Assembly: GCF_019050325.1 (NCBI RefSeq) | Contig: NZ_VOMB01000005.1 | Location: forward strand, 1-64,000 | Length of the DNA stretch: 64,000 nt | Direction of reading: 5' to 3' | Source: [Mycobacterium] fortunisiensis | GTDB taxonomy: Bacteria; Actinomycetota; Actinomycetes; Mycobacteriales; Mycobacteriaceae | Shown here: piece after piece, positions 17,800 through 34,775 of the stretch | How the letters are laid out: each line of letters begins with the position of its first letter | How positions within the stretch are numbered: the stretch's first letter is position 1 | Program-made: the position numbers and the translations under genes | The notes under the pieces: model-generated | Told to the model about the DNA's origin: nothing | Seen by the model: the letters and a program-made list of their open reading frames with translations, nothing else | Database searches by the model: none

Positions 17800-17851
17800 C
17801 TAACAGCTCCTTAACTCAGGCCGGGGTCCGGGTCGGGCCTCGGCGACAGCG

Positions 17852-21619
<3,768 letters not shown>

Positions 21620-21726
21620 CTATTCCTCGTCCTTCAGCCGCGGCCACAGTTTAGTAGCTCGCGGTGTCGTCGTTCGTGGTTATCGGGCGCGACACGCATA
21701 GCGGGCCGGTTCGTCACGTGACAATC

Positions 21727-23829
<2,103 letters not shown>

Positions 23830-23976
23830 CCGCCAGATTCGGACAGGACCGGTGCTGTAGTCGCGTTTCTGACGGTCTGATTGCGCCGTGCGCGGAATTT
23901 TTCGCATATTGGTGCGTCCGGAGCTCGGAAACTGCCCTGTTGAGCGTCTCGGCGCTCTCAGCGCAATATTGTGGGT

Positions 23977-24558
23977 TTAACCATAGGTATCGCGCGGACC
24001 ACGGCCGGGAACGTGGCGCGGACCTTTGCGCCACGAAGGACCGACCGGACCCACGATCTTCAACGAGGTCACCACCCCGTCGCCGACCGCCGCGGCAATC
24101 TTGGCCAGCAGCTGGGCCTGCACCATCCGCAGCTGGGTGGCCCACGCGGTGGACTCCGCCGACACCGTCAGCACCCCTTCGTTCAAGCCCGTCGGATTGG
24201 CGTGATCGGCGATCTGGTCACCAACCACCGTGCGCCACCGACCGAACACCGAGCCCTCGGCCACCCTCGAGGACCAGCCCCGCACCTTCGCCAGATCTTG
24301 GGTGGCCGCGCCGAAAAGCTGTGGGTCGCGGACGTCCGGGCCCGGGCCCGACCAGGTTCGACGTCTGCCGGTGTTGCCCGCGACCCGACGCACCGGCGCG
24401 CGGCGACCCCGTCCGACATCTTTCCCCTGGCTGCGCGCCGCACCTCGAGCCTCTTCGAGGGTGCGCCGCACCAGATCCATCCCCTTCATCCGGGTCAGGT
24501 CCTCCGCGGCAGGCCCGGGGATGGCCGGGTCGGCAGATTCCGCCGGATCCTCGCTCAT
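23977..24558 (-). CDS. dciA: DciA-type replication protein (DUF721, Rv0004-like)
   Basis: 193 residues. The N-terminal part ([20 protein letters not shown]) is followed by a basic linker and the DUF721 domain (about 80-185) with [26 protein letters not shown] and a KH-like fold. DciA proteins help load the DnaB helicase in bacteria without DnaC or DnaI. The ATG at 24558 overlaps the recF stop as ATGA, so the two are translationally coupled. The open frame runs 261 bases further upstream inside recF but that part is a shadow. Confidence 0.88.
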   Translation of the reverse strand: MSEDPAESADPAIPGPAAEDLTRMKGMDLVRRTLEEARGAARSQGKDVGRGRRAPVRRVAGNTGRRRTWSGPGPDVRDPQLFGAATQDLAKVRGWSSRVAEGSVFGRWRTVVGDQIADHANPTGLNEGVLTVSAESTAWATQLRMVQAQLLAKIAAAVGDGVVTSLKIVGPVGPSWRKGPRHVPGRGPRDTYG

Positions 24559-25709
24559 GGTTCCACCACCGATACCCGCCCCTGATCGCCTTCGGTCATC
24601 CGGATCTCCACCCGGTTCACCGCCCAGTCCGACGGAATGTCCTCGCCCACCGCCGCGGTGACCAGAACCTGCTCGGCCTCCCCGGCCACCGCGGCCAAGG
24701 CCTGTCGCCGGGCGGTGTCGAGCTCGGCGAAGACATCGTCGAGCAGCAGCACCGGATCGACCCCGTCCGAACGCAGTAATTCGTAGGCACCCAACCGCAG
24801 CGACAACGCCATCGACCACGATTCACCGTGGCTGGCAAAGCCTTTCGCGGGTTGGTCACCCAACCACAGCTCGAGGTCGTCACGGTGTGGCCCGACCAGA
24901 CAGACGCCGCGCTCCAACTCTGCGTCCCGACGACGGGCCAGTGCGTCCAGTAGCGCGGCCTCGTAGAACTCGACCGATTCCGGCCCCGGTGCGGTCTCGA
25001 TCGCCTCGACACTGCTGCGGTACCGGATCGTCGCCGCCCGGGAGGCCGGTGCCAACAACTGGTAGGCCTTGCTCACCTCGGGCTGTAGTTGTTCGACGAG
25101 CGCGGTGCGGGCGGCGATGAGCGCCGCGCCGTGGGCGGCCAGGTGCCCATCCCACACATCGAGGGTGTCGAGTACGCTGCGATCACCCCGATAGCGTGCT
25201 CCCGCAGCGGTTTTCAGCAGGGCGGTGCGCTGACGCACCACCTTGTCATAGTCGGCACGGATGCCCGCGACCGCCGGCCGCCGGGTGGTGGCCAGTTCGT
25301 CGAGATAGCGACGTCGTTCCCCGGGGTCACCGCGTACCAGGGCAAGATCTTCCGGGCTGAACAACACCGCCCGCAACACCCCGAGAATCTCGCGGGCCGA
25401 CCGCACCGGTGAGCGGTTCAACCGCGCCTTGTTGGCTCGGCCGTTGGTGATCTCGAGGTCGACCGCCAGCTCCCGACCCTCGTTGACGACGATGCTCGAG
25501 ACAATGGCGCGCTGCGCACCGGCCCGGATCAGGGGCGCGTCGGACGCCACCCGGTGTGAGCCGAGGGTGGCCGAATACCATAGTGCTTCAACGAGATTGG
25601 TCTTGCCGTAGCCATTCGGACCGACGAAGACGGTACGGCCGGGCTCGAGATCGAGATCGACGTGGGCCCAGGACCGGTAGTCGGTCAGTCCCAGGTGACG
25701 GACATACAC
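24555..25709 (-). CDS. recF: DNA repair and recombination protein RecF
   Basis: 384 residues, matching the 385 of M. tuberculosis. Walker A is [16 protein letters not shown], the signature region lies in [16 protein letters not shown], and Walker B is [12 protein letters not shown]. RecF is an SMC-like ATPase that directs RecA to gaps with RecO/RecR. The GTG at 25709 is chosen because it gives the conserved [14 protein letters not shown] start and avoids overlap with gnd, whose stop is 10 bases away; the open frame extends 48 bases into gnd. Confidence 0.95.
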   Translation of the reverse strand: MYVRHLGLTDYRSWAHVDLDLEPGRTVFVGPNGYGKTNLVEALWYSATLGSHRVASDAPLIRAGAQRAIVSSIVVNEGRELAVDLEITNGRANKARLNRSPVRSAREILGVLRAVLFSPEDLALVRGDPGERRRYLDELATTRRPAVAGIRADYDKVVRQRTALLKTAAGARYRGDRSVLDTLDVWDGHLAAHGAALIAARTALVEQLQPEVSKAYQLLAPASRAATIRYRSSVEAIETAPGPESVEFYEAALLDALARRRDAELERGVCLVGPHRDDLELWLGDQPAKGFASHGESWSMALSLRLGAYELLRSDGVDPVLLLDDVFAELDTARRQALAAVAGEAEQVLVTAAVGEDIPSDWAVNRVEIRMTEGDQGRVSVVEP

Positions 25710-25719
25710 AGTGCAGCGC

Positions 25720-26613
25720 CTAACCGGACTCGCTGATCCGTTGCACCGCGTGACCACCGAACTGGTTGCGCAGTGCCGACACCGCCTTCATGGTGGGGGA
25801 GTCCTCTTGCCTCGAGGCGAAGCGGGCGAACAGCGACGCGGCGATCACCGGCATCGGCACCCGATGGTTGATGGCCTCTTCCACGGTCCAGCGACCTTCC
25901 CCGGAATCCTCGGTGTAGCCGCTGATCCCGGAGAACCCGGGATCCTCCTTGAGCGCCTTGGCCAGCAACTGCTGCAGCCAGGAACGCACCACGGTGCCGT
26001 TGGTCCAGGCCTGGATCACTGCCTGCGGGTCGGTGATCAGATCTTCGGCCGCCAACAGTTCGTAGCCCTCGGCGTAGGCATGCATCAGCCCGTATTCGAT
26101 GCCGTTGTGCACCATCTTGGCGTAGTGCCCCGCCCCCACCGGGCCCGCGTGCACGAAACCGTCGGCGGCGTCACCGGCCGGGCGCAGGCTGTCGAAGATC
26201 GGCATGGCTCGAGCCACGTCGGCATCGCTGCCGCCGACCATCAGTCCGTAGCCCTCGGTCAGGCCCCAGACACCGCCGGAGACACCGGCATCCACGAAAT
26301 TGATTCCCTTGTCTCCCAACAATTTCGCGTGCGGGCCGTCCTCGGTGTAGCGCGAGTTGCCACCGTCGATGACCAGGTCACCGGCGCCGAGCACCTCGGC
26401 CAACTCGACGATGGTCTGGTGCGTGACGGTGCCCGAGGGCACCATCACCCAGACCACCCGCGGGGCCTCGAGCGCCGCGGCCAGGTCGCTCAGACCGGCC
26501 ACGTCGGTGACTTCCGGGCGAGGGTCGTAGCCCACGACGTCATGGCCGCCCGCGCGCAGACGCTCGCGCATGTTGAAGCCCATCTTGCCCAGGCCGACTA
26601 ACCCCAGTTGCAT
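25720..26613 (-). CDS. gnd: 6-phosphogluconate dehydrogenase (decarboxylating), short type
   Basis: 297 residues, the short Gnd class. The Rossmann motif [12 protein letters not shown] is N-terminal, and substrate-binding DGGNSRY and GVSGGVWG are followed by the catalytic Lys in [13 protein letters not shown]. It oxidises 6-phosphogluconate to ribulose 5-phosphate with CO2 release. Its place between dnaN and recF is characteristic of rapidly growing mycobacteria and is missing in M. tuberculosis. ATG at 26613 with GGAAGGGCGG upstream, 26 bases after dnaN. Confidence 0.95.
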   Translation of the reverse strand: MQLGLVGLGKMGFNMRERLRAGGHDVVGYDPRPEVTDVAGLSDLAAALEAPRVVWVMVPSGTVTHQTIVELAEVLGAGDLVIDGGNSRYTEDGPHAKLLGDKGINFVDAGVSGGVWGLTEGYGLMVGGSDADVARAMPIFDSLRPAGDAADGFVHAGPVGAGHYAKMVHNGIEYGLMHAYAEGYELLAAEDLITDPQAVIQAWTNGTVVRSWLQQLLAKALKEDPGFSGISGYTEDSGEGRWTVEEAINHRVPMPVIAASLFARFASRQEDSPTMKAVSALRNQFGGHAVQRISESG

Positions 26614-26639
26614 GTCCGCCCTTCCTCGGTGACGACCGA

Positions 26640-27833
26640 TCAGCCCGGAAGGCGTACCGGCATCAACAGATAGACGTAATCGGTTTTGGCGGCCGGGAAC
26701 GGCCCCGAGCCACCGCCGGTCCCGCCATCCTCACCCGTCGGCCGCAACACGGCCGGCCGGCTCGGGGTGGTGAAACCGAAAGTCACCCGGTCGGAGTGCA
26801 GCGAGCTCAAGCCGTCGGTGAGATACGTCGGGTTGAACGCGATGGTCAGTGGGTCCCCGGCGAATTCGACCGGCAGGTCTTCCTCGGCCCGGCCCACGTC
26901 GTCGGCGCCGGCCGAGAGCCGCAGCACGTCGTCACCGAACTCCATCCGGATCTGAGCACCCCGATCGGCGACCAGGGCGACACGCTTGATCGCCTCGGTA
27001 AGCTCGGCGACCCCGATCGTGGCCACCGCGGTGTGCTCGGCCGGCAGCAGCTGACGGAACTTCGGGAACTCCGCGTCCAGCAGCCGGGTGGTGCTGCGCT
27101 TGCCGTTACTGCGGATCCCGAGCAGACCGTCCTTGCCGACCGATTCCCCGGAACCCAGCGACAGATGCACCTGGTTGCCGTCGGTGCCGGCCTTGGCGGC
27201 TTCGGCCAGTGTCTTGGCGGGAACCAGCACGGCGGCCTCGACGTCGGTGGCGCTGGTTTCCCAGGTCAGCTCACGCACGGCCAGCCGGAACCGATCGGTG
27301 GCGGCCAAAACCACTGACTCACCGGAGATTTCGACCCGGATGCCGGTCAGCATGGGCAACGTGTCATCCCGGCCGGCGGCCACCGCGACCTGGCCGATCG
27401 CCTCGGCGAACAGGTCGGAGGACACCACGCCGGTCTCCTCCGGCAGGGCGGGCAGCGCCGGGTAGTCCTCGACTGCCAAAGTCGGCAGGGAGAAGCGGGC
27501 GCTGCCACAGGTCAGCGATACCCGGGTGCCCTCGACGCTGAGCTCGACCGGTTTGGCCGGCAATGCCTTGGTGATGTCGGAGAGCAACCGACCGGATACC
27601 AAAACGCTTCCGGGAGAAGCGATTTCGGCGGCGACCCGGACCTCGGCGGAAACTTCGTAGTCGAAGCCGGAGATGGTCAGCCCGTCATCGGTGCCGGTCA
27701 ACAGGACCCCGGCCAGCACCGGGATCGTCGGCCGGGTGGGCAGGTTACGGGCCACCCAGGCCACCGCATCCGCGAAGTCGTCACGCACCACGCGGAACTT
27801 CAAATCGGTCAGCCCAGCCGTCGTCGTTGCCAC
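26640..27833 (-). CDS. dnaN: DNA polymerase III beta sliding clamp
   Basis: 397 residues, three clamp domains. Recognisable segments include [20 protein letters not shown] at the N-terminus, the internal [13 protein letters not shown] and the C-terminal [12 protein letters not shown]. The dimer encircles DNA and tethers polymerase and repair proteins. GTG start at 27833, the first codon of the frame; 556 bases of origin sequence separate it from dnaA. Confidence 0.96.
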   Translation of the reverse strand: MATTTAGLTDLKFRVVRDDFADAVAWVARNLPTRPTIPVLAGVLLTGTDDGLTISGFDYEVSAEVRVAAEIASPGSVLVSGRLLSDITKALPAKPVELSVEGTRVSLTCGSARFSLPTLAVEDYPALPALPEETGVVSSDLFAEAIGQVAVAAGRDDTLPMLTGIRVEISGESVVLAATDRFRLAVRELTWETSATDVEAAVLVPAKTLAEAAKAGTDGNQVHLSLGSGESVGKDGLLGIRSNGKRSTTRLLDAEFPKFRQLLPAEHTAVATIGVAELTEAIKRVALVADRGAQIRMEFGDDVLRLSAGADDVGRAEEDLPVEFAGDPLTIAFNPTYLTDGLSSLHSDRVTFGFTTPSRPAVLRPTGEDGGTGGGSGPFPAAKTDYVYLLMPVRLPG

Positions 27834-28389
27834 GTGCTATGTGCCCCTTCGATGATCCCCATAATGAGCTCTACCAGCGGGTTCCCAAACCGCACCAGCC
27901 AGCATGACGCTGAATGACAAAGTCGGTAACCACTGTCGATGAACCACCGTAGAGCTTTCCGCATCAACTTGAAAGCTAATCGAGCGGGGTGACATGTGGG
28001 CTCCTCGAGCCGGATCGGACGGGCGCTCCGCTCGATGTCCCCAAGGCCCTTCTTCTAGAAGGAATTCTTAGAAGATATTTGAGTAACAGTATTAGGTGCT
28101 GTGCAATCTGGGGATGGACGGGTGTTTGCCCAGCCCTGTCGGTGTGTCGCAATGTGAGTCCACTGTGGACAGCGGTGGATGGATCGCCGGGCGGGTGTGG
28201 ACAGCCGCGGCCGTGTGGATGGTTTTGTCATTTGTCCCGTGGTTTGCCCGCAGGTTGTGCACAGCACTATCCACAGCGCTGACCTGTGACATGTGACGCA
28301 CGGTGGGGCGAAAGTGGTGACAAGTTTTTTCACCGACGGGCCGTCAGAGACCACAATGTGAGACACCGGGACGCCCCGGGAGGCGGATT
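27834..28389. other. oriC: chromosomal replication origin oriC (dnaA-dnaN gap)
   Basis: A 556-base gap without genes between dnaA and dnaN. The dnaA-proximal half carries DnaA-box-like nonamers: TGTGGACAG at 28164 and 28196 (reverse of CTGTCCACA), TGTGGATGG at 28214, TTGTGCACA at 28255 and CTATCCACA at 28267, each one or two bases from TTRTCCACA. An AT-rich block at about 28051-28095, with TTCTAGAAGGAATTCTTAG, is the likely unwinding element. Weak box matches are typical of mycobacterial origins. The dnaN promoter should lie at the left end, but I see no convincing one. Confidence 0.85.
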
Positions 28390-29901
28390 TCAGCGCTTGG
28401 CGCGCTGACGGATCCGGGTGGTGAGCTCCTTGACGTGGTCGAAGACCTCGCGCCGCTCTGCCATTTCGCCACGGATCTTCTTCTCGGCGTACATGACCGT
28501 GGTGTGGTCGCGGCCGAACGCCTGGCCGATCTTGGGCAGGGACAGATCGGTCAGCTCGCGGCACAGGTACATGGCGATCTGACGGGATTGCGCCAGCGCC
28601 CGGGTCTTGCCGGGGCCGCGCAGTTCCTCGACGGTGGTCTCGAAGTACTCGGCGGTGGCCGCCATGATCGCGGCCGTGCTGATCTGCATGGTGGTGGCGT
28701 CGGCGATGAGATCCCGCAACACCACCTCGGCCAGCGCCTTGTCGATCCGGGTCTTGTTGAGTGAGGCGAACGCGGTGACACGGATCAGCGCACCCTCGAG
28801 CTCGCGGATATTGCGTTCGATGCTGCTGGCGATGAGCTCGAGCACATCGTCGGGCACGTCCAGCCGGTCCATCTGCGCCTTCTTGCGCAGGATCGCGATG
28901 CGGGTCTCCAGCTCGGGCGGCTGGACATCGGTGATCAGGCCCCATTCGAACCGGGTCCGCAGCCGATCCTCGAGGGTGGCCAGCTGTTTGGGCGGGCGGT
29001 CCGAGGAGATGACGATCTGCTTGTTCGCGTTGTGCAGGGTGTTGAAGGTGTGGAAGAACTCTTCCTGGATACCTTCCTTGCCCTCGATGAACTGGATGTC
29101 GTCGACGAGCAGGATGTCGATGTCGCGGTAACTGCGCTTGAACGACGCCTTACGGTCGTCGCGCAGCGAGTTGATGAAGTCGTTCGTGAATTCCTCGGTG
29201 GAGACGTACTTCACCCGCATGCCGGGGAAGAGACGTTGCGCATAGTTTCCGGCCGCGTGCAGCAGATGGGTCTTGCCGAGACCGGATTCACCCCAGATGA
29301 ACAGGGGGTTGTAGGCCCGCGCGGGCGCTTCGGCGATGGCCAGGGTGGCGGCATGGGCGAAGCGGTTGGACGCACCGATGACGAAGGTGTCGAAGGTGTA
29401 GCGGCGGTTGAGGTTGACCGCGTTGTCGTCACTGATCGTGGAGTCGCGCTGCGGGCTGCTGAAGTAGGTCGGCCAGGTCTCCTCGGCGCTGACCTTGGCG
29501 GCCCTGTCGTCGTCGATCTCGTCGGCCTCGGCGGCCGCATCGGGGCCCACCGGTACGTCGTCCGGCTCGTCGGCGAGGGCGGCGGAATCGGTGCCGGCCG
29601 CGGCGTCCTCGGCGTCCTCGGGCGGAGTGGCGATCCGCACCCCGAGTTCGACCCGCTGACCCAGCTTGCGGCTGAGCGCGTCGATGATCGGCTCGCGAAG
29701 GTGGCGTTCGATCTCGTTCTGCACGAACGGAGTGGGCACCGACAGCAGAGCAAACCCCTCGGCGATCACGAGCGGTTTCACCAACTTGAGCCAGGCTCTT
29801 TGCTGAGGAGTCAGCGGGGGGAGAGCTGGATCACCACCGTTGAGTTCGGTGACGACGCTGTTCCAGACCGAGACGAACGGTGGATCGGGGTCAGCTGACA
29901 A
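28390..29901 (-). CDS. dnaA: chromosomal replication initiator DnaA
   Basis: 503 residues. Domain I (about 1-90), an acidic linker (about 95-165), the AAA+ domain III with Walker [14 protein letters not shown], Walker B LLVDDIQF and sensor segments, and domain IV with the DNA-binding helix-turn-helix [14 protein letters not shown]. It binds DnaA boxes and opens oriC. A TTG start at 29901 is chosen because an AAGGGGGGAA ribosome binding site lies 7 bases upstream and the protein then begins [14 protein letters not shown], like other mycobacterial DnaA proteins. The open frame reaches back to 29976, but that part crosses upstream regulatory sequence. Confidence 0.95.
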   Translation of the reverse strand: MSADPDPPFVSVWNSVVTELNGGDPALPPLTPQQRAWLKLVKPLVIAEGFALLSVPTPFVQNEIERHLREPIIDALSRKLGQRVELGVRIATPPEDAEDAAAGTDSAALADEPDDVPVGPDAAAEADEIDDDRAAKVSAEETWPTYFSSPQRDSTISDDNAVNLNRRYTFDTFVIGASNRFAHAATLAIAEAPARAYNPLFIWGESGLGKTHLLHAAGNYAQRLFPGMRVKYVSTEEFTNDFINSLRDDRKASFKRSYRDIDILLVDDIQFIEGKEGIQEEFFHTFNTLHNANKQIVISSDRPPKQLATLEDRLRTRFEWGLITDVQPPELETRIAILRKKAQMDRLDVPDDVLELIASSIERNIRELEGALIRVTAFASLNKTRIDKALAEVVLRDLIADATTMQISTAAIMAATAEYFETTVEELRGPGKTRALAQSRQIAMYLCRELTDLSLPKIGQAFGRDHTTVMYAEKKIRGEMAERREVFDHVKELTTRIRQRAKR

Positions 29902-29966
29902 CGCCTGTTCCCCCCTTGAGGTGAATCGAGGTCGACCCGGTGACGACCAAAAAGAACGATGACGAA

Positions 29967-29999
29967 CTGTCCACATATTTATCCACAGCTTGTGGAGAA
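29967..29999. promoter_or_regulatory. DnaA-box cluster in dnaA leader
   Basis: Three boxes lie 66-98 bases upstream of the dnaA start: CTGTCCACA (29967-29975), a perfect TTATCCACA (29979-29987) and TGTGGAGAA (29991-29999, one mismatch on the other strand). Their place between promoter and start codon suggests DnaA autoregulation, or a second DnaA-binding part of the origin. Confidence 0.7.
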
Positions 30000-30135
30000 A
30001 GGACAGTCGTCGTCGCTCTGTTGTCTATTTGTGAGAGCGTCGTGGCCGGAATCGTCACATGCTGCGAGGTGCGCCGCGCCGCGATCTCTCGTTTCATTGT
30101 CCGGGGCCGCCCCAGGCTCGGAACGGCATTGCCAG

Positions 30136-30164
30136 AAGCTAACAGTTTTCTCTCGACGTGCCAA
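30136..30164 (-). promoter_or_regulatory. dnaA promoter
   Basis: On the minus strand TTGGCA (30159-30164) and TAGCTT (30136-30141) are separated by 17 bases, a good housekeeping sigma promoter. Transcription would start near 30129 and give a leader of about 230 bases containing the DnaA boxes. Confidence 0.6.
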
Positions 30165-30212
30165 CAGTTCTGCAACATCCGATACGAACAATGTTGGCGG
30201 GTCGACGCAGGT

Positions 30213-30241
30213 TTGACCCCGTGAAATCTCATCAGTACCCT
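30213..30241 (+). promoter_or_regulatory. rpmH operon promoter
   Basis: TTGACC (30213-30218) and TACCCT (30236-30241) with a 17-base spacer form a near-consensus housekeeping promoter. Transcription would start near 30248, about 165 bases before rpmH. It is back to back with the dnaA promoter about 50 bases away. The rest of 29902-30413 (512 bases) holds no gene. Confidence 0.65.
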
Positions 30242-30413
30242 CGAGCAGTCGCCCGCACGTGGCGATACGGCTGCGCCCGGGAAGTTCCGGAGAACGCGCC
30301 GGTTAGTTGAAGCACGACGGACGAGCTTAAACCGAGCTTGCACGGTAACCGTGTTCCTGGCGGCACTTCGGTGTCGGCGGACGCGGGTGCCATAGGAACA
30401 AGGAGAGATTGCC

Positions 30414-30557
30414 GTGGCCAAGGGCAAGCGGACCTACCAGCCCAACAACCGCCGCCGTGCGCGCGTGCATGGGTTCCGGCTGCGGATGCGCACTCGCGCC
30501 GGCCGCGCCATCGTCGCCAACCGTCGTAGCAAGGGCCGTCGCGCACTCACTGCGTGA
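30414..30557 (+). CDS. rpmH: 50S ribosomal protein L34
   Basis: 47 residues, strongly basic: [20 protein letters not shown], then [19 protein letters not shown], ending [11 protein letters not shown] start at 30414 with AAGGAGAG six bases upstream. L34 is part of the large ribosomal subunit. The gene heads the conserved rpmH-rnpA-yidD-yidC-jag-rsmG run next to the origin. Confidence 0.97.
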   Translation: MAKGKRTYQPNNRRRARVHGFRLRMRTRAGRAIVANRRSKGRRALTA

Positions 30558-30587
30558 TACTGCGGCTCTCAGGCGGGATCTAGCGCG

Positions 30588-30944
30588 GTGCTTCCGGCTC
30601 GATACCGGATGAGGCGATCCGCGGAGTTCAGTGCCACCGTCAGTCGTGGCGTGCGTGCGGTCCAACCCGACGTTGTCGTGCACGCCTTACACGAGGGAAC
30701 GGACGCTACCGGCCCGCGGGTCGGCCTGATCGTGTCCAAAGCCGTCGGAAACGCCGTGGAGCGGCATCGGGTGTCGCGCCGGCTCCGGCACGCCGCCCGC
30801 GTTGTCGTACCGAAATTGGATGCCACCGATCTGGTGGTGATCCGTGCCCGCGCCGGCAGTGCGGAGGCCCCGTCGGTCCGGCTGGAGCAGCAGTTGCAGC
30901 GCGCCCTCGAGCGCCTGGATGCGCGGCGCAGGACGTCACCATGA
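30588..30944 (+). CDS. rnpA: ribonuclease P protein component
   Basis: 118 residues. The RNase P protein signature is seen as [20 protein letters not shown] followed by RLRHAAR. It binds the catalytic RNA and precursor tRNA leaders. GTG start at 30588, 30 bases after rpmH; the stop overlaps the yidD ATG (ATGA, 30941-30944). Confidence 0.95.
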   Translation: MLPARYRMRRSAEFSATVSRGVRAVQPDVVVHALHEGTDATGPRVGLIVSKAVGNAVERHRVSRRLRHAARVVVPKLDATDLVVIRARAGSAEAPSVRLEQQLQRALERLDARRRTSP

Positions 30945-31297
30945 TCCGGCGGGCGGGTGCTCAGGTGGCTCGCGGCGCGATTTTCCTCATCCAGTTCTAC
31001 CGGCACGCCATCTCCCCGCTGCGCCCGCCGTCGTGTCGATTCATGCCGACGTGTAGTCAGTACGCCGTCGATGCGCTCACCGAGTACGGGCCGATCCGTG
31101 GTGGCTGGCTGGCGTTGATCCGGCTGTTGAAGTGCGGACCGTGGCACCCGGGCGGCTGGGATCCGATTCCCGAGCGGTGCCCGCACGAGCATGAGTCCGC
31201 CCGCACTGATGAGACCATCTCCGGCGCAATGGACGCCGCCGAAAACCTTGTCTGGGACACCCCAGCGAAGCGAGGGGAGAGCAAGTCGCGTGTTTAA
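30941..31297 (+). CDS. yidD: membrane protein insertion efficiency factor YidD
   Basis: 118 residues. An N-terminal amphipathic helix precedes the conserved [33 protein letters not shown] and [14 protein letters not shown] motifs. A polar tail of about 35 residues follows. It assists YidC-dependent insertion. The stop TAA overlaps the yidC GTG by 8 bases. Confidence 0.93.
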   Translation: MIRRAGAQVARGAIFLIQFYRHAISPLRPPSCRFMPTCSQYAVDALTEYGPIRGGWLALIRLLKCGPWHPGGWDPIPERCPHEHESARTDETISGAMDAAENLVWDTPAKRGESKSRV

Positions 31298-32360
31298 CTG
31301 GTTCAGCCTGGACATCATCTATTACCCGGTGTCGGCGATCATGTGGGTTTGGTACAAGGCGTTCGCCTTCCTGCTGGGCCCCGAGAACTTCTTCGCCTGG
31401 GCGCTGTCGGTGATGTTCCTGGTGTTCACGCTGCGCGCGATCCTCTACAAGCCCTTCGTCAAGCAGATCCGCACCACGCGGCAGATGCAGGAGCTGCAGC
31501 CACAGATCAAGGCGCTGCAGAAGAAGTACGGGAAAGACCGGCAGCGCATGGCGCTGGAGATGCAGAAGCTGCAGCGCGAGCACGGCTTCAACCCGATCCT
31601 GGGCTGCCTGCCGATGCTGGCGCAGGTGCCGGTGTTCCTGGGCCTGTACCACGTGCTGATGTCCTTCAACCGCACGCAGACCGGGATCGGCCGGCTGGGG
31701 CTGTCGGTCGAGGAGAACCGCAGCCTGGCCAACTATGTCTTCAGTGCGACCGACGTCAGCCACTTCCTCGACGCCAACCTGTTCGGCGCGCCGCTGGGTG
31801 CGACGATGGTCCAGCAGCACGGTCTGGAGGCGTTCACCGAATTCAACCGGCTCTCCGTGGTGCTGGTCGGGGTTCCGATCATGATCCTGGCCGGTATCGC
31901 CACCCACTTCAACAGCCGGGCCTCGGTTGCGCGGCAGAGCGTGGAGGCGGCGGCCAATCCGCAGACCGCGATGATGAACAAGCTCGCGCTCTACGTGTTC
32001 CCGCTCGGCGTGGTGGTCGGTGGACCGTTCCTTCCGCTCGCGGTGATCATTTACTGGTTGTCCAACAACATCTGGACTTACGGTCAGCAGCACTACGTGT
32101 TCGGGATGATCGAGAAGGAAGAAGAAGCCAAGAAGGCCGAGGCGCTCGAACGTCGTTCGGCGAACGCGCCGGCGCCCGGAGCGAAGCCCAATCGGGCACG
32201 CAAGTCCGAACCGGCGAGCGCACCCGCAGTCACCGAGGACACCGAGGCCGACGCGGGGGAGACCAAAGGCCAGAGCGACGCGGCGGGTGGCTCCGGACAG
32301 TCGAGTACGACCCCGAGCAAGCCCAAGCCCGGTGCGCGCCCCAAGAAGCGGAAACGGTGA
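31290..32360 (+). CDS. yidC: membrane protein insertase YidC
   Basis: 356 residues. The 60KD_IMP/Oxa1 core has a first membrane segment near [16 protein letters not shown], the cytoplasmic hairpin with [22 protein letters not shown] basic helices, and further membrane segments up to about residue 270 ([15 protein letters not shown]). The C-terminal 75 residues are polar and end in [13 protein letters not shown]. The GTG at 31290 is used because the conserved start [14 protein letters not shown] follows; there is no lipobox. It inserts membrane proteins with or without SecYEG. Confidence 0.94.
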   Translation: MFNWFSLDIIYYPVSAIMWVWYKAFAFLLGPENFFAWALSVMFLVFTLRAILYKPFVKQIRTTRQMQELQPQIKALQKKYGKDRQRMALEMQKLQREHGFNPILGCLPMLAQVPVFLGLYHVLMSFNRTQTGIGRLGLSVEENRSLANYVFSATDVSHFLDANLFGAPLGATMVQQHGLEAFTEFNRLSVVLVGVPIMILAGIATHFNSRASVARQSVEAAANPQTAMMNKLALYVFPLGVVVGGPFLPLAVIIYWLSNNIWTYGQQHYVFGMIEKEEEAKKAEALERRSANAPAPGAKPNRARKSEPASAPAVTEDTEADAGETKGQSDAAGGSGQSSTTPSKPKPGARPKKRKR

Positions 32361-32399
32361 CCAGTTCTCACACTGGCTACAAGTAGGGAGAAGACGGAG

Positions 32400-32942
32400 A
32401 TGACGGACTCACAGACGACCGAAGTCGGCGCCGAGCCGGACGAGGACATCCAGTCGGCAGCCACGGGCGAAGACGATCTGGAAGAGCGACTGGTGGCCGA
32501 GGGCGAGATTGCCGGCGACTACCTCGAGGAGCTCCTCGATCTGCTTGACTTCGACGGTGACATCGACCTCGACGTCGAGGGGGACCGTGCGGTGGTGAGC
32601 ATCGACGGCGGCGGCGATCTGAACAAGCTCGTGGGGCGTAAGGGCGAGGTGCTGGATGCCCTGCAGGAGCTGACCCGGCTGGCGGTGCACCAGAAGACCG
32701 GCGAGCGCAGTCGGCTGATGCTGGACATCGCGCGCTGGCGTCGGCGTCGTCGCGACGAGCTCGCAGCGCTGGGCGACAAGGTGGCCCGCCGGGTGCTGGC
32801 GTCGGGGGAGCGCGAAGAGCTGGCCCCGATGACGCCGTTCGAGCGGAAGATCGTTCACGATGCGGTGGCGGCGGTCGATGGTGTCCGCAGCGAGAGCGAG
32901 GGCGTGGAGCCGTCGCGCCGTGTCGTTGTGTTGGTCGACTGA
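32400..32942 (+). CDS. jag: R3H/KH RNA-binding protein (Jag/KhpB)
   Basis: 180 residues. After an acidic N-terminus come a KH-type domain (about 40-115, with GRKGEVLDALQELTRLAV) and an R3H domain (about 118-180, with MTPFERKIVHDAV and EGVEPSRRVVV). The protein binds RNA and, in other bacteria, regulates cell elongation under Ser/Thr kinase control. It follows yidC by 39 bases with AGGGAGAAG upstream of its ATG. Confidence 0.92.
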   Translation: MTDSQTTEVGAEPDEDIQSAATGEDDLEERLVAEGEIAGDYLEELLDLLDFDGDIDLDVEGDRAVVSIDGGGDLNKLVGRKGEVLDALQELTRLAVHQKTGERSRLMLDIARWRRRRRDELAALGDKVARRVLASGEREELAPMTPFERKIVHDAVAAVDGVRSESEGVEPSRRVVVLVD

Positions 32943-32964
32943 GTTCTGCTTGGCTGAGTATTAG

Positions 32965-33732
<768 letters not shown>

Positions 33733-33734
33733 GG

Positions 33735-34721
33735 ATGGGTTCTGATCGGCAGGCAGCCGCTAGGACGAGCGGTACGCCCGCCGTTTCACGTGAAACGGTT
33801 TCACGTGAAACCTGGAACGGTGGCGGTGAGACGGCGTGGTCCACAGACGCCAGCATGGATACTCCGATCGCCGCGGAAGCCGAACAGGCCACCCGCGTGC
33901 TCCACACGTCGCATGGCCAACTTCCCCGGCCGTCGCGGCAGCGGGTGTTCACGATCGCCAACCAGAAGGGCGGCGTGGGGAAGACGACCACTGCGGTCAA
34001 TGTCGCCGCGGCGCTCGCGCTCCAGGGGTTGCGGACACTGGTGATCGACCTCGATCCCCAGGGCAATGCCAGCACCGCACTGGGTATCGAGCACCGGCCC
34101 GGGACACCGTCGTCGTACGAGGTACTCATCGGGGACATCCCCGTCGAAGAGGCGCTGCAGCGCAGCCCGCACAGCGACCGGCTGTTCTGCATTCCCGCGA
34201 CCATCGACCTCGCGGGTGCCGAGATCGAGTTGGTCAGCATGGTGGCGCGTGAGGGCCGGTTGCGCTCCGCGCTCGCCGCGCTCGCCAACCACAACTTCGA
34301 CTACGTGTTCATCGACTGCCCGCCATCGTTGGGGCTGCTGACGATCAATGCCTTGGTGGCAGCTCCCGAGGTGTTGATCCCGATCCAGTGCGAGTACTAC
34401 GCCCTTGAAGGGGTGGGCCAGCTGCTGCGCAACATCGAGATGGTGAAGGCTCATCTGAACCCCGAGTTGTCGGTGTCCACCGTGATACTGACGATGTACG
34501 ACGGACGGACGAAGCTGGCCGATCAGGTTGCCGAGGATGTGCGCGAGCACTTCGGCGACAAGGTCTTGCGGACGGTCATCCCCCGGAGCGTGAAGGTGTC
34601 GGAAGCCCCGGGATACGGGATGACGATCCTCGATTACGATCCGGGTTCCCGCGGTGCGCTGAGCTATCTCGACGCGAGCCGCGAGATCGCAGAGCGCGGG
34701 GCCCCGCCCCGCGGGCAGTAG
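33735..34721 (+). CDS. parA: chromosome partitioning ATPase ParA
   Basis: 328 residues. A poorly conserved N-terminus of about 70 residues contains VSRETVSRET, encoded by two parS sites. The deviant Walker A box KGGVGKTTTAVN (from about residue 76), FIDCPPSLG (Walker B) and IPIQCEYYALEG follow. It moves ParB-bound origins toward the pole and interacts with Wag31. ATG 33735 has AGGAG six bases upstream; ATG 33729 overlapping the rsmG stop is the alternative. It lies 54 bases before parB. Confidence 0.93.
   Translation: MGSDRQAAARTSGTPAVSRETVSRETWNGGGETAWSTDASMDTPIAAEAEQATRVLHTSHGQLPRPSRQRVFTIANQKGGVGKTTTAVNVAAALALQGLRTLVIDLDPQGNASTALGIEHRPGTPSSYEVLIGDIPVEEALQRSPHSDRLFCIPATIDLAGAEIELVSMVAREGRLRSALAALANHNFDYVFIDCPPSLGLLTINALVAAPEVLIPIQCEYYALEGVGQLLRNIEMVKAHLNPELSVSTVILTMYDGRTKLADQVAEDVREHFGDKVLRTVIPRSVKVSEAPGYGMTILDYDPGSRGALSYLDASREIAERGAPPRGQ
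33782..33812. promoter_or_regulatory. parS: parS sites 2 and 3 (tandem, inside parA)
   Basis: Two copies of the 14-bp core GTTTCACGTGAAAC at 33783-33796 and 33798-33811, with flanking bases C/G and G/C instead of T/A. The 15-base centre-to-centre spacing puts them 1.5 helical turns apart. In the parA frame they encode the dipeptide repeat VSRET-VSRET. Confidence 0.95.
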
Positions 34722-34775
34722 ACGGCAGACATCAGTGAGCAGACAGCGGACGGCAGCGATGAGCAGGAGACGATC

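Noticed and set aside
29902..29976. Upstream extension of dnaA to 29976
   Set aside because: The extension would translate through DnaA boxes and lacks a ribosome binding site, while the TTG at 29901 has a strong one and matches homologues.
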